Of a stretch of 64,000 nucleotides of DNA, positions 34,461 to 44,290 are shown piece after piece. The stretch's first letter is position 1; each line of letters begins with the position of its first letter. This DNA comes from Anaerobacillus alkaliphilus (GTDB lineage Bacteria; Bacillota; Bacilli; Bacillales; Anaerobacillaceae). The DNA lies in NCBI RefSeq assembly GCF_004116265.1, contig NZ_QOUX01000047.1, forward strand, positions 62,001 through 126,000, given 5' to 3'. The position numbers and the translations under genes were made by a program. The notes under the pieces were generated by a model. That model did not search any database, had not been told where the DNA came from, and saw nothing but the letters and a program-made list of their open reading frames with translations.

Positions 34461-35649
34461 ATGAATGATTTTCATTATGAAGAAACAAGACAAAAAAGAA
34501 CATCAACAAGTAAAAATAATTTACTAGTTTCATTCTTCAGTGCCGTTTTGGGAGCTGCTTTTGTACTAGCATTACTACCAACGTTAATTAGTGTAGGATT
34601 TATCTCCTTTGAAGATACTATCGAAAGCATGACAAGCGAAACGACGCAAACAACGATTCCTGAGCTCGTACCCGTATCGAACACGCCTTCAGATCTAAAT
34701 TCAATATTTATCGAGGCCATTGAGAATGTATCACCAGCAATTGTAGGAGTTGTTAACATTCAGCAAGGAAGAAATATGTTCTCGAGAGATCTGCAAAATC
34801 AGGAATTAGGAACGGGTTCCGGGGTCGTTTTTGAAAAAAAGGATGGAAAAGCGTATATTGTAACAAATTCACATGTTATTGAAGGAGCAACTCAAGTAGA
34901 GGTTGTTTTAAAGGACGGCAATCGAATGACTGCTGAGGTAATAGGAGACGATCCGCATACTGATTTAGCGGTAATTAGAATTGATGATTCCTATGTTACT
35001 CACGTTGCTGAATTCGGGGACTCATCCGAGTTACGTGTTGGTGAGGCGGTAATTGCGATTGGAAATCCGCTCGGATTACAATTTTCTCATTCAGTTACCC
35101 AAGGAATTATTAGTGCAACAGAAAGAACAATCCCATTGAATAACCTATGGGAATTAACAGTCTTGCAAACAGATGCAGCTATTAATCCAGGTAATAGCGG
35201 GGGAGCGCTCATTAATGCGAATGGTGAAGTAATAGGGATTAATAGTTTAAAAATTTCTTATTCAGGTGTAGAAGGTTTAGGTTTTGCTATTCCAAGTGAT
35301 GACGTTCTGCCAATTATTACTCAATTAAAGGAGAAGGGTAAAGTCGCTAGACCATTTATAGGTATTGAAACTATGGATGTAAGTGATGTTCCAGAATTTT
35401 ACCGACAGGATTGGTTAGGGGAAGCAAAGGGCATAAATGAAGGGGTTATAATTAATGGAATAGTTCCAGACTCTGCTGCCCAAGCTGCAGGTTTAAAAGA
35501 AGGAGATATTATTGCTGAGATCAATGGTAATAACTGATGGTCTGTCTTTACGGAAATTCTTATATACCGAAGTTCAAGTTGGCGACACCATTCATATGAA
35601 AATCGTCCGTGATGGAGAGCAGCAAAACCTTGAAGTCGTGCTGAAATAG
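34461..35649 (+). pseudogene. HtrA/DegP-like serine protease, frameshifted in the PDZ domain
   Basis: N-terminal membrane anchor (about 18-40), then a trypsin-like domain with H in TNSHVIEGA, D in HTDLAVIRI and S in INPGNSGGALI, and a PDZ domain. The zero frame stops at TGA 35535-35537 after EINGNN. The expected ending (ITDGLSLRKFLYTEV ... EVVLK) continues in the +1 frame to 35649, so a 1-2 base indel lies near 35526-35535. The protease domain is intact, so a 358-residue truncated product may be active. Alternatives: sequencing error or programmed shift. ATG 34461 fits AAGGAG better than 34455. Confidence 0.82.
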
Positions 35650-35650
35650 G

Positions 35651-35735
35651 TAAGGTGTTTGACACCAATGAAAGTTCACTTTCACCTAGTTAAGGTGTCA
35701 GACACCCTCCGTGGACAATTCAACTAGAAATCCCT
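35651..35735. repeat. Dispersed palindromic repeat, copy 3
   Basis: GGTGTTTGACACC, GAAAGTTCACTTTC, GGTGTCAGACACC (35694-35706) and GTGGACAATTCAACTAGAAA in a row, beginning 2 bases after the frameshifted htrA stop. Followed by a GGAACAAAC terminator. Confidence 0.85.
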
Positions 35736-35754
35736 CTGGAATGGACAGGAATCG

Positions 35755-35788
35755 AAAAGGAACAAACGCGATGGTGTTTGTTCCTTTT
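35755..35788. terminator. Terminator after the HtrA-like gene
   Basis: AAAAGGAACAAAC / GTTTGTTCCTTTT, perfect 13-bp stem, 8-nt loop. Faces the convergent gene at 35831-36412 as well. Confidence 0.92.
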
Positions 35789-35830
35789 ATCTATTTTCAT
35801 AAGTTATCAGCATATCCTGAGGTACAGTTT

Positions 35831-36412
35831 CTACGAGCAAGTTTCATTCTTTTCGAGGTAGCAGTCGTAACGTCTGACTCTTTGAATTCCAACTACTCCC
35901 TGAACAAAAGGATTATGTATCTCTCTTAGTCCGTTTATTCTAGCAAGAAAAGCCTCTCTTGGTGAACCAATCCCTAGACATTGGTAAACCAGTTTTTCAA
36001 AGCCAAGATTACCACCATGATCTCGGAGCCAGTTCATAACAGTATCAGCCTTCTCCCATTGATCAAGGTTGAATTGCTGAACAACTAATACTGAATAATA
36101 TCGCAGTTCATCCTTGCAAAAATGTAATTCTGATTTTAATGTTATTCTTGTAGAAGATCCCGAGTAGGTCAATGCTTGCATAGTAAAATAAGGGTGTTCA
36201 TCATCAGTTACAATGATGGCACCATGACTATACATAGATAAAATTCTCCGTAGTGGTTCAAGTGTACTTGACTCAAAAGGGACAAGATTTGGTATAGGCA
36301 ACTTTTTCATTCGCTTGTAACGGTGTTGTTGTAGGCCTAATGATTTACCCCATTTTGTATATGCTTCGTCTAGTTTACGTTCGATTGGCTTATGTATTGA
36401 TAGACTCCTCAT
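35831..36412 (-). CDS. Hypothetical protein, no recognised family
   Basis: 193 residues, ATG behind GGGAGGATGAG. No signal peptide or membrane segment. A basic N-terminal third (YTKWGKSLGLQQHRYKRMKK) precedes an alpha/beta region with DDEHPYFTM and LHFCKDELRYY, and a helical end. Two cysteines near the C-terminus (YDCYLEKNETC). I find no enzyme motif. Convergent with the HtrA-like gene. Confidence 0.55.
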   Translation of the reverse strand: MRSLSIHKPIERKLDEAYTKWGKSLGLQQHRYKRMKKLPIPNLVPFESSTLEPLRRILSMYSHGAIIVTDDEHPYFTMQALTYSGSSTRITLKSELHFCKDELRYYSVLVVQQFNLDQWEKADTVMNWLRDHGGNLGFEKLVYQCLGIGSPREAFLARINGLREIHNPFVQGVVGIQRVRRYDCYLEKNETCS

Positions 36413-36727
36413 CTCATCCTCCCACTATTTAATAGATTTATAGAAAAGTATAGTGGGTTTTCGATACTAAATCTGTTGATTGAAGTCGAAGAATTCTATT
36501 TAGTTATAGACAAAATATGCAGAGATAATGACCGAGTTTTTGGTTAATAGTGCCCTGATTGCTACGTGGTCCAAAAAGATAATAGTGTGTGTCGAAAAAA
36601 CAAACAAAAACATTGTCAATCAATCAGTGAAATGGTCGATTTTAAGTTCTGTGGTTGCCTTTTTATATTAACCACATCTTACAAAAAAAACGTACCAAAT
36701 CATTATAGAATGGTACGCTTTTTGACA
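36413..36727. other. 315-bp intergenic region
   Basis: Holds the MATE gene terminator at 36691-36719 and the upstream region of the hypothetical gene at 35831-36412, including CCACTAT/ATAGTGG (36421-36455). Nothing else recognisable. Confidence 0.6.
36691..36719 (-). terminator. Terminator of the MATE gene
   Basis: CGTACCA / TGGTACG stem with 13-nt loop, followed on the minus strand by eight T. Confidence 0.85.
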
Positions 36728-38089
36728 TTACGAAGTTTGTTGTAAGGCAAACCGTCGTTGGACGATCTGTAATCGAATGTAAAATCCGATTGCAGCACAT
36801 GTTAGGCCGAGACTAATGCCAATCCATAAGCCAAATGGTCCTAACCTAGTGAAAGCAGCTAGTAAATAACCAATGGGTATTCCAACACCCCAGTAAGAGG
36901 TAAGGGCAATTAAAAAGGGTGCCTTGACATCCTTATAACCCCTAAGGACTCCTTGCAAACCTGATTGTGCCGCATCAGAAAGCTGATATACAATCGCGAT
37001 AATGAAAAATTGGCCAGCCATCAGAATGACTTCGGTGTCTTTTGTATATAGGGCCGCAATGGACTCACGATAAAAGAATAAAAAGACTGCTCCTATGGCT
37101 AGAAAACCAATTCCTCCCCATACCCCTAGGCGTCCATACTGCTTAGCAGCTTCTAACTTTTGTCCACCAACAGAGTACCCGACGACAATCGTTAATGCCA
37201 TGGAAATGCTCATTGGAATCATAAACATTAACGAAGTAAAACTTAACCCAATTTGATTTGCTGCAATTGTTACTGTTGAGAACATCATTCCAATAAGTAA
37301 GGTAACGACTGAAAAAATACTGGCTTCAAAGAAAATAGATAAGCCAATTGGAACCCCAATCGATAGTTGTTCTTTCCAAGCTTTCAGCGAAGGAACAGCC
37401 CACTTGACGAAAATACGGTAATGTTTAATCACTTCGATCCGAAACGTCATCCAAACACTAATAATCAAGATAATCCAAAAGGTTATTGCGGTTGCATAAC
37501 CGGCTCCAATTCCGCCTAAAGCTGGTAAGCCGAAGTTTCCGAAAATAAAGCCGTAATTTAGTAGAACATTAAACGGAACGGCTAACACGGTAATAAACAT
37601 GGTTATTCTTGTAAATCCTTGCCCGTCAAAAAAGTTTCGAAGAACATTGGCTAAAAATAATGGAATAATTCCAATGGATAATCCAATTAAATAATGAAAA
37701 GCAATATGGTGAACACCAGGGTCAAGGTTCATTATGTGTAACACCGGTTCAAGAACAAAACTTCCTACGACTACAACAAAAATTCCTAGCAAGGCAGCTA
37801 AGTACAAAGCTTGTGTTACTGAGCTTGCTATTTTATCCTTTTGTCCACTTCCGATATAATGAGCGATGATCGGTGTTACGGCTAATAAAATACCGTTCAT
37901 TCCTGTAAAGACTGGCAACCATAAACTAGAGCCAATCGCAACTCCAGCCAAATCATTTGTGCCGACACGCCCTGACATCATCGTGTCGACTAAGTTCATC
38001 GCGAACAAACTTACTTGTGTCACCATAATAGGCCACAAGATCGAGAGAAATAATCTCATTTTTTTGTTCCAAGTTTCTGCATGATACAT
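36728..38089 (-). CDS. MATE-family multidrug efflux transporter
   Basis: 453 residues, 12 membrane helices in two halves, each beginning with a MATE-type helix (WPIMVTQVSLFAMNLVDTMM; IGVPIGLSIFFEASIFSVVT). Members exchange Na+ or H+ for cationic drugs. The upstream TetR gene on the same strand (33-base gap) probably controls it, and the pair forms a classic resistance operon. GGGGGAAATAAT precedes the ATG. Confidence 0.92.
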   Translation of the reverse strand: MYHAETWNKKMRLFLSILWPIMVTQVSLFAMNLVDTMMSGRVGTNDLAGVAIGSSLWLPVFTGMNGILLAVTPIIAHYIGSGQKDKIASSVTQALYLAALLGIFVVVVGSFVLEPVLHIMNLDPGVHHIAFHYLIGLSIGIIPLFLANVLRNFFDGQGFTRITMFITVLAVPFNVLLNYGFIFGNFGLPALGGIGAGYATAITFWIILIISVWMTFRIEVIKHYRIFVKWAVPSLKAWKEQLSIGVPIGLSIFFEASIFSVVTLLIGMMFSTVTIAANQIGLSFTSLMFMIPMSISMALTIVVGYSVGGQKLEAAKQYGRLGVWGGIGFLAIGAVFLFFYRESIAALYTKDTEVILMAGQFFIIAIVYQLSDAAQSGLQGVLRGYKDVKAPFLIALTSYWGVGIPIGYLLAAFTRLGPFGLWIGISLGLTCAAIGFYIRLQIVQRRFALQQTS

Positions 38090-38122
38090 ATTATTTCCCC
38101 CATAACTTATAGAATCACAAAT

Positions 38123-38695
38123 TTAAGCAATTCCATTCCAATAGACAGTCCAACCTGCCTGTAATTTCTTTTCTGTTCTTTCTTTACTACCATAGACTAA
38201 CTCGACACATATGGAGTCAATGAGCGTTGAAAAAGCCATCGTTGCTGTTAATGGATCTGTCTTCTTCATTTCCTTACTTTCCGCTCCTTGTTCGAAGCGT
38301 TGAAGATAAAGAGCATCTACTCGTTCTATATGATCATATAAGTGATGGATTACCTGCTGATATAGATGACTAGGTGGAAAAAAAGACGTCCTTAGCAGAA
38401 ACTTTTGCCGACTATCATTATGGTAACGGTCAGTATAGTTTCGTAATGATTTCCATAGGTAATCAGATAACGGCTCCTCAAAATGAGTGTGTAAAAATTC
38501 CTTTTCCCGTTCATATTCTATCGCAAATGTTTCTGTTAATACTTGTAAAAAAAGATCATCTTTGCTTTTAAAGTGGGAGTAGAGTGATTGTTTTTTTAGC
38601 CCGACTTCATCTGCAATTTGTGCTAGAGAAGTTCCTTCATATCCCTTCTCGGCAAATAGAGTAAGAGCTGCTTCTTTAATAAGGTGAGAACTCAT
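38123..38695 (-). CDS. TetR-family transcriptional repressor
   Basis: 190 residues. N-terminal helix-turn-helix FAEKGYEGTSLAQIADEVGL, then KKQSLYSHFKSKDDLFLQV, the standard TetR DNA-binding region; the C-terminal ligand domain is diverged. Lies directly before the MATE gene. A perfect 12-bp palindrome sits 16 bases upstream of its ATG, so autorepression and drug-induced release are likely. Confidence 0.92.
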   Translation of the reverse strand: MSSHLIKEAALTLFAEKGYEGTSLAQIADEVGLKKQSLYSHFKSKDDLFLQVLTETFAIEYEREKEFLHTHFEEPLSDYLWKSLRNYTDRYHNDSRQKFLLRTSFFPPSHLYQQVIHHLYDHIERVDALYLQRFEQGAESKEMKKTDPLTATMAFSTLIDSICVELVYGSKERTEKKLQAGWTVYWNGIA

Positions 38696-38710
38696 TGGTT
38701 ATTCCTCCTG

Positions 38711-38722
38711 ACGAACGTTCGT
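38711..38722. promoter_or_regulatory. Candidate TetR operator
   Basis: Perfect palindrome ACGAACGTTCGT just upstream of the TetR ribosome site; GC-rich against the local background and typical of TetR operators with CGAACG half sites. Confidence 0.7.
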
Positions 38723-38928
38723 AAAAATCATTGTAACAAAGTAACTTTTCTTTTTCAATGTAAAACTCCGAGCATTATGGTTATTTCAAAAGTTGGAGAA
38801 ACGGCGACTTGATGGAAAAGAGATAGAAACTCATTTTTATATGACACATCCTGTAAGATGATGTTAAACTAAAAAGGAAAAAATCATTACTTATAAAGTT
38901 GAGTAGAAGTAATGTAAGGGGGATCGCT

Positions 38929-41403
38929 ATGGATAATTTAAAAGAATTAGCGTATAAAAATTGCGTTGATATTTCAGCTGGGCAGGGCAGGGATGCGATC
39001 GCCTACCTTTTACTTGAGGCTAAGAGAAGCTATCAAGAAGACTTAGTTTCTGATGCCAAACAAAGCATGGAAACCGCTCTTGAACTATATAAAAAGTTGG
39101 ATAAAGAACCCCCTGTGAGTGTACAGCTCTTATTTGGTAACGTTTTAGGAAAAATCGGAGATCTTAAACAAGCGTTAACCATTTTTCATGACCTATATAT
39201 CAAGCACAAATCCATGACTGCCTTAATAAAATTAGGATATATAAGTATCGATCTTCGTGATTTTTCACTTATAAAACAATATGAAAATGTTTACTTACAT
39301 CATATTCACTCTTCATTGGTAACTGTGGTGGACAAGCTGCACATGCAGGTGATCGTAAGTTATTTGTATAGTTTTACGGGAAGAGATACGTCTCTTGTAC
39401 AGGAAATGGTTGACTATCAAAAGGTGAACAGTATGATTTTAAGAGAAAACTTAAAAGTAGGAGACTATATTCGCTGGATTTACAATTTGCATATTCTTCA
39501 ATTATTAAATAATCGCTCCTGGAATGAACGAGCACAGTTTATATATGAAGCTAAATCACTAGCGGAGCAATACCAGCAGCATGCGTTGTTGACGAATATT
39601 TATAACTTGATAGGTATTGGATTACTAGAAGAGAACGTGATTAAAGCGAAGGAATATATGCTGAAATCTAGAGAGTTAGCGATAAAACTTGGTAATAAAC
39701 AACATGAGATGAACGCCAATACAAATCTATTTATGTTCTATCAATTTTTAGGAGATACTAGCCATGCCTTAGAACTGGCAGATCAAGCTAAATCGTTAGG
39801 GAAAACCATTAACTCAAACTTTAATGAGATCAATTTAGTTAAGCTTTATTACTTAATTGAAGACTTTCCACGAGCATTAACGCTAATTAATGAAATAAAG
39901 CCTACTCTTAGAAGTAAAAATCTGACCATGACAAGAGTAGATGCATTAATTTATCAATATAAAATTATCTTGAGACAAAGTGACGTGAAAAAAGCGAAAA
40001 GGCTTTGGCCTTATTTTGAAAGGCTATGTAAAAAGTATAAGGGTGAGAAAGAAGTAGACCTAATATTACTTCAATGTCAATACTTTGCTGTACTCAAGCA
40101 ACACGAAGAGACCATTGCTATCTCTACGAAATGTCTTGAGGAAGAAAACATAAGTGTGGAGAATAGGCTCGATTTACTAATGGCACTTTTAAATTCATCA
40201 ATTGAAATAGGCCAAGATGAAGTCTTTACAAAGTATGTCCAATCCTTTGAAAATCTGGTCTATGACAAAGGTTATCTTGGTTACCTAGGCTATGTCTATT
40301 ACTATAAAGCTTTATTTTATTTGAAAAATGAACTTTACATCAAAGCAAGGGTTCATTTCATCCGTGCGAAAAGTTACTTTACCAGGGTGAAAAATCTTCT
40401 AAAACAAACAGAAATTGATGGCAAGATTGAAACCATTGATCAACGATCACTAGAGTCAAAGCTAGAAATGATGGATCTACTAACAAACTATGAGATCATG
40501 TTTGAGAGCATTCGATTAGTTCATTCTGCCAAAGTTCTTGAGGATGTCTGTAAAAATATAACAAAGGTTCTCCATGAAAATCTCTTGTTCGAGCATGTCT
40601 ATTTTTATTTTCGCATTGATCGAAAGAGAACCAAGACGCTTTCGGTGAATGATAAATTGCAGATTGCAGAAGTAAACAATGAGGTAGTAGATGAAGTCTT
40701 GGGAAAGGTGACTCGAGAAAAAAGATCGATACAATTTAACTATGCTATGTCCTATTTTCATGGTTTCCCTATTTTATCCGATGAAAATGAGATTGTATCG
40801 ATCGTTCTGATTGAAAATCAATCTGTTTTTTCGAAAGAAGGTATTTATTATCTAGAACAATTTTTACAATATATCGCTCCTAAGATTGAAAAGGTTATCT
40901 TTAATGAGTTGGTGCATGTAGACGATTTAACGAAGTTATATAATCGAAACTACTTTATGAAACGATTACAAGAGGAGTTTCAAAAAACAACAGATTACCA
41001 AGCATACCTCTCGTTTATCATGATTGATATCGATAACTTTAGGTACGTTAACAATCAGTTTGGTCATGCAGAAGGAGATCACATCTTAGAGAAGGTGGCC
41101 AAAACCATTCAGCAATCTGTTCGTAGTGGTGATATTGTTGGCCGTTACGGGGGCGAGGAATTGATTGTGATACTGCCTAATACAAGTTCAGAAATTGCCA
41201 AGGTTGTAGCCCAGCGCATCTTACATGAAATACGCAAAATTTTTGTCAATGACACGTACCAGATTACAGCAAGTATAGGTGTGTCGAGTGTAGATAGAGA
41301 CGTGCCGATAACGATCCAGGAACTGATCGACAAAGCGGATCTTGCCGAAAGATACGCCAAAGAAAACGGCAAAAATCAGGTGGTTAGTTATTGGGAGATG
41401 TAG
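38929..41403 (+). CDS. TPR-GAF-GGDEF diguanylate cyclase
   Basis: 824 residues from the ATG at 38929 (AAGGGGGA in front; a TTG at 38899 lacks a site). Residues ~1-470 are helical TPR-like repeats, residues ~500-660 a GAF-like domain, then a C-terminal GGDEF domain with catalytic loop RYGGEEL (GGEEL variant, active in many cyclases). No EAL domain or membrane helix: a soluble cyclase driven by protein or ligand binding. With the GGDEF-EAL protein at 29808 it is the second c-di-GMP gene in the window. Confidence 0.9.
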   Translation: MDNLKELAYKNCVDISAGQGRDAIAYLLLEAKRSYQEDLVSDAKQSMETALELYKKLDKEPPVSVQLLFGNVLGKIGDLKQALTIFHDLYIKHKSMTALIKLGYISIDLRDFSLIKQYENVYLHHIHSSLVTVVDKLHMQVIVSYLYSFTGRDTSLVQEMVDYQKVNSMILRENLKVGDYIRWIYNLHILQLLNNRSWNERAQFIYEAKSLAEQYQQHALLTNIYNLIGIGLLEENVIKAKEYMLKSRELAIKLGNKQHEMNANTNLFMFYQFLGDTSHALELADQAKSLGKTINSNFNEINLVKLYYLIEDFPRALTLINEIKPTLRSKNLTMTRVDALIYQYKIILRQSDVKKAKRLWPYFERLCKKYKGEKEVDLILLQCQYFAVLKQHEETIAISTKCLEEENISVENRLDLLMALLNSSIEIGQDEVFTKYVQSFENLVYDKGYLGYLGYVYYYKALFYLKNELYIKARVHFIRAKSYFTRVKNLLKQTEIDGKIETIDQRSLESKLEMMDLLTNYEIMFESIRLVHSAKVLEDVCKNITKVLHENLLFEHVYFYFRIDRKRTKTLSVNDKLQIAEVNNEVVDEVLGKVTREKRSIQFNYAMSYFHGFPILSDENEIVSIVLIENQSVFSKEGIYYLEQFLQYIAPKIEKVIFNELVHVDDLTKLYNRNYFMKRLQEEFQKTTDYQAYLSFIMIDIDNFRYVNNQFGHAEGDHILEKVAKTIQQSVRSGDIVGRYGGEELIVILPNTSSEIAKVVAQRILHEIRKIFVNDTYQITASIGVSSVDRDVPITIQELIDKADLAERYAKENGKNQVVSYWEM

Positions 41404-41480
41404 GCGTCGCTGTAGGGTTACCTGGAGGTCATACACCTTTCGCGCACAGTTTTTTTAAAAAAGTCGTTGGACTATAATAA

Positions 41481-41514
41481 AGAAGGAGCAAACGATTTAG
41501 TTTGTTCCTTCTTT
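41481..41514 (+). terminator. Terminator of the TPR-GGDEF gene
   Basis: AGAAGGAGCAAAC / GTTTGTTCCTTCT, 13-bp stem with one mismatch, 6-nt loop, TTTT. Confidence 0.88.
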
Positions 41515-41594
41515 TATTGTTGTTTTGTATCATACCCCTTTGAAATTTGAGTATCTGTCGGACGTTACTTATTAAGATACAGATGAGGATATTA

Positions 41595-42053
41595 TCAGGA
41601 TCTTCCCACGCCTCCATAGAGTAGTTCAGATAATGTAAAGAGCGCTGCTGTTGGGACAGAGGCCGTAAATTGAGGAGGGCCAGTGCGGATTGTATCTGTT
41701 AAAGCAACCCAAGAGCCAAACTCACCTGCTTGTAAAGAAGGGGGCTTCATAATAAATGTTCCTGATAGTATAAACCGGCGAAGACTAGGGACTATTTCAT
41801 CAAAAATACTTAATTGACCAGAAAATGAGGCGTAAGGTGAGTCAAAGCTGATTTGGTTAGTAGTCTCGTTCCAAATTCCAGTTATTGGTATAGGTACACC
41901 GCGAAAATTAACCGTACCAGTAACTGTGTTATTACTAACATTTTCAATGGTTAAAATCCCTCTTACAATTGCTCTTCCGGCTATATCGCCGAGAATTCCC
42001 CAAGTGGCAGGGAACGGTAAAGCGGATGCGGTTTGTTGTGGGTTGGTAAGCAT
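41595..42053 (-). CDS. Hypothetical beta-rich protein
   Basis: 152 residues, ATG behind GGGAGAG. Alternating hydrophobic strands dominate (RAIVRGILTIENVS, TVNFRGVPIPITG, FSGQLSIFDEIVP), so a beta-sandwich or barrel is likely. No signal peptide and no cysteines. Similar small Bacillus proteins are uncharacterised; a coat- or phage-tail-like adhesive role is only a guess. Divergent from phoX. Confidence 0.6.
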   Translation of the reverse strand: MLTNPQQTASALPFPATWGILGDIAGRAIVRGILTIENVSNNTVTGTVNFRGVPIPITGIWNETTNQISFDSPYASFSGQLSIFDEIVPSLRRFILSGTFIMKPPSLQAGEFGSWVALTDTIRTGPPQFTASVPTAALFTLSELLYGGVGRS

Positions 42054-42181
42054 GGTAATCTCTCCCTTAATTCAAATGAAAAGCGAAACGAATAAATCTA
42101 TAGGAAAGTATATGCACACTTCGTTATATTCGAGACAGTACTCCAATTTTTCTATGATACTGGGTGAAAATTCACCTAATA

Positions 42182-42244
42182 TTTACAATTATTAACGAAC
42201 CTTCATGTTCACTTCACACCCTCTTTACAATTGATCGTTAGAAT
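42182..42244 (+). promoter_or_regulatory. Pho-box-like direct repeats and promoter before phoX
   Basis: TTTACA (42182), TTAACG (42192), TTCATG (42202), TTCACA (42213), TTTACA (42224) at 10-11 bp spacing resemble the TT(A/C/T)ACA repeats bound by PhoP. They end 9 bases before a -10-like TAGAAT (42239-42244). Phosphate-starvation control of a PhoX phosphatase would be expected. Confidence 0.6.
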
Positions 42245-42308
42245 TTAGTTTGTACAGGCAAGTACATAGAAAAATTAATTATCTATCTAATAGGGAGAGA
42301 GTAATTAC

Positions 42309-44048
42309 ATGGAAACTATTAATTTAAATCGTCGTAAGTTTTTAGGCTACTTAGGAACGGGTACAGTTGCATTGGCTGCTGCATCCACAGGTTTAGGTAC
42401 ACTAGCACCGATAGCAGAAGCTGCTCATACAGCAGATCATCTTTTTGCGTATGATGATTTAGGGTTAACACCAAAGGCCAAGCCTCATGCTTTCTTTAAA
42501 CCGATTATGCCAACTTTAGAAGATGAATTAATTCTTCCGGACGGATTTTCATATGATATCCTAGCAGCTTATGGTGACGTAATTAATCCAAAGGGAGATA
42601 CGTTTGGTTTTAATTGTGATTTCACAATCTATTTCCCTATAAAGGGTTCAAACGAGAGAGGTTTGCTATGGGTAAACCTTGAGTATATTAACGACAAATA
42701 CATGAAACAACAATACATGCCTTTATTTATGCCGAATAGTTCTGAAGATACGATGCAACGTTACCATCAAGGTGGAGCGATTATTGAAGTTTACAGGGAT
42801 AAGAGCGGTAAGTGGAAGATGGATACATCCTCTAAATACGCGAGAAGAATTACTGGTTTTACACCATTTGAATTAACAGGACCTGCTGCAGGTAGCAGTG
42901 CAATTGGTGGAAAAACAACTGCCATTGGCACATGGGCAAACTGTTCTGGAGGAATGACATTCTGGAATACGGTACTATCCTGTGAAGAAAACTTTGAAAC
43001 ACAAGCAAGAAAATCTAATTTACCATCAGAACACTATGGTTGGGTAATTGAAGTTGATCCTTTTGATGTTGATGATCAAACCTTTAAACCTCGTAAACAT
43101 ACGGCACTTGGGCGCTTCAATCATGAAAATACATGTATGGGAATTACAAAAAGTGGTCGAATTGCGGTTTATATGGGCGATGATAAGCAAAATGCTTGTG
43201 TATACAAATATATTAGTAATGGAAAATATGAGGCTGGTAAAGGCAAAGAGAACTCGAAGTTGTTAGAAGACGGTTCGTTATACGTTGCTAGTTTTGCTCA
43301 AGGAAGATGGATTAAACTTGATGCTACGGAAGTTTCAAAAAGAGTACATGATAGCAAGTTCTCAGTTCCAGCTGTGCTTAAAATGAGAGACCAAACTGTA
43401 CAAAGTTTACGAGCAATGTTCCCAGCTAACGCTACTCAAGCTCATGTGATGGTGAATACTCATGAAGCGGCTATTATTCTTGGTGGAACTCCAACTGACC
43501 GTCCAGAAGACTTAGAGATTAGTCCTTTTGATAATAGTATTTTCATAGCTCATACAAACAACGCAGCGCACGGAAATATACACGGACATATTACACGTAT
43601 TTTTGAAAAAGAAGATGACTTTGAATCAATGGAATTTATGTTTGAAATTTTCGCCGCTGGTGGGCGACAAAGTGGATTTTCTGCACCTGACAACTTAACG
43701 TTTGATAGTGATGCCAACCTTTGGGTAGTTACAGATATGTCGGAGAGTAACATCGGTAAAGGAGTGTATGAATGGCACGGAAATAATGGTCTGTTTGTAC
43801 TGCCAACACATGGTCAAAACACAGGAGAAGCGTTCCAATTTGCTTCAGGACCTGTTGGAAGTGAGTTAACAGGTCCTTGGTTTACTGCGGACGAAAAGAC
43901 ATTGTTCTTAGCTGTTCAACATCCGTCAGCTACTTGGCCAAGACGTAAAGGGGATGTAGATCCGCTTCCATCTGTTGTTGCTATTAACGGATTTAAAGGA
44001 AATAACCTCGATAAAGGAAATAACGGGAATAAAGGAAAGAATAAATAG
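42309..44048 (+). CDS. phoX: PhoX-family (DUF839) alkaline phosphatase, Tat-exported
   Basis: 579 residues. Twin-arginine signal NLNRRKFLGYLGTGTVALAA with cleavage near residue 38 (AEAA). The mature part carries DUF839/PhoX landmarks: NCSGGMTFWNTVLSCEENFE, GRFNHENTCMGI, and a closing SAPDNLTFD-type blade. PhoX enzymes use Fe/Ca to release phosphate outside the cell. A tatA gene follows after 13 bases, echoing the phoD-tatAd unit of B. subtilis, and a Pho-box-like array precedes it. Confidence 0.9.
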   Translation: METINLNRRKFLGYLGTGTVALAAASTGLGTLAPIAEAAHTADHLFAYDDLGLTPKAKPHAFFKPIMPTLEDELILPDGFSYDILAAYGDVINPKGDTFGFNCDFTIYFPIKGSNERGLLWVNLEYINDKYMKQQYMPLFMPNSSEDTMQRYHQGGAIIEVYRDKSGKWKMDTSSKYARRITGFTPFELTGPAAGSSAIGGKTTAIGTWANCSGGMTFWNTVLSCEENFETQARKSNLPSEHYGWVIEVDPFDVDDQTFKPRKHTALGRFNHENTCMGITKSGRIAVYMGDDKQNACVYKYISNGKYEAGKGKENSKLLEDGSLYVASFAQGRWIKLDATEVSKRVHDSKFSVPAVLKMRDQTVQSLRAMFPANATQAHVMVNTHEAAIILGGTPTDRPEDLEISPFDNSIFIAHTNNAAHGNIHGHITRIFEKEDDFESMEFMFEIFAAGGRQSGFSAPDNLTFDSDANLWVVTDMSESNIGKGVYEWHGNNGLFVLPTHGQNTGEAFQFASGPVGSELTGPWFTADEKTLFLAVQHPSATWPRRKGDVDPLPSVVAINGFKGNNLDKGNNGNKGKNK

Positions 44049-44061
44049 GGGGTAGCAACGG

Positions 44062-44244
44062 ATGTTATCGAATATAGGAATACCAGGGTTAATATTAATT
44101 CTTATCATTGCCCTCATAATCTTTGGACCTTCCAAGCTTCCCGAAATTGGTCGCGCGTTTGGCAGAACGTTAACAGAATTTAAGAGTGCCACTAGAGAAT
44201 TAGTAGCTAGTAATGATGAAGAAAAGGAAGAAAAGAAGAATTAA
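44062..44244 (+). CDS. tatA: Twin-arginine translocase subunit TatA
   Basis: 60 residues: N-terminal membrane helix ([21 protein letters not shown]), the invariant FGP-K-LP hinge, the amphipathic helix [14 protein letters not shown], and an acidic/lysine tail. It sits 13 bases after the Tat-dependent phoX, so this pore subunit is probably co-induced for PhoX export. The matching tatC is not in the window. Confidence 0.95.
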   Translation: MLSNIGIPGLILILIIALIIFGPSKLPEIGRAFGRTLTEFKSATRELVASNDEEKEEKKN

Positions 44245-44255
44245 CGGACATTTGA

Positions 44256-44290
44256 GAAGTAGACAGGGGGACCTAGTCTACTTCTTTTTT
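44256..44290 (+). terminator. Terminator of the phoX-tatA operon
   Basis: GAAGTAGAC / GTCTACTTC, perfect 9-bp stem followed by six T. Confidence 0.9.

Noticed and set aside
35535-35537. In-frame TGA in the HtrA-like gene as a fifth selenocysteine site
   Set aside because: After this TGA the zero frame gives no family-like sequence and soon stops, while the +1 frame continues the expected PDZ ending. No GGY-loop hairpin follows at the right distance. A frameshift explains it.
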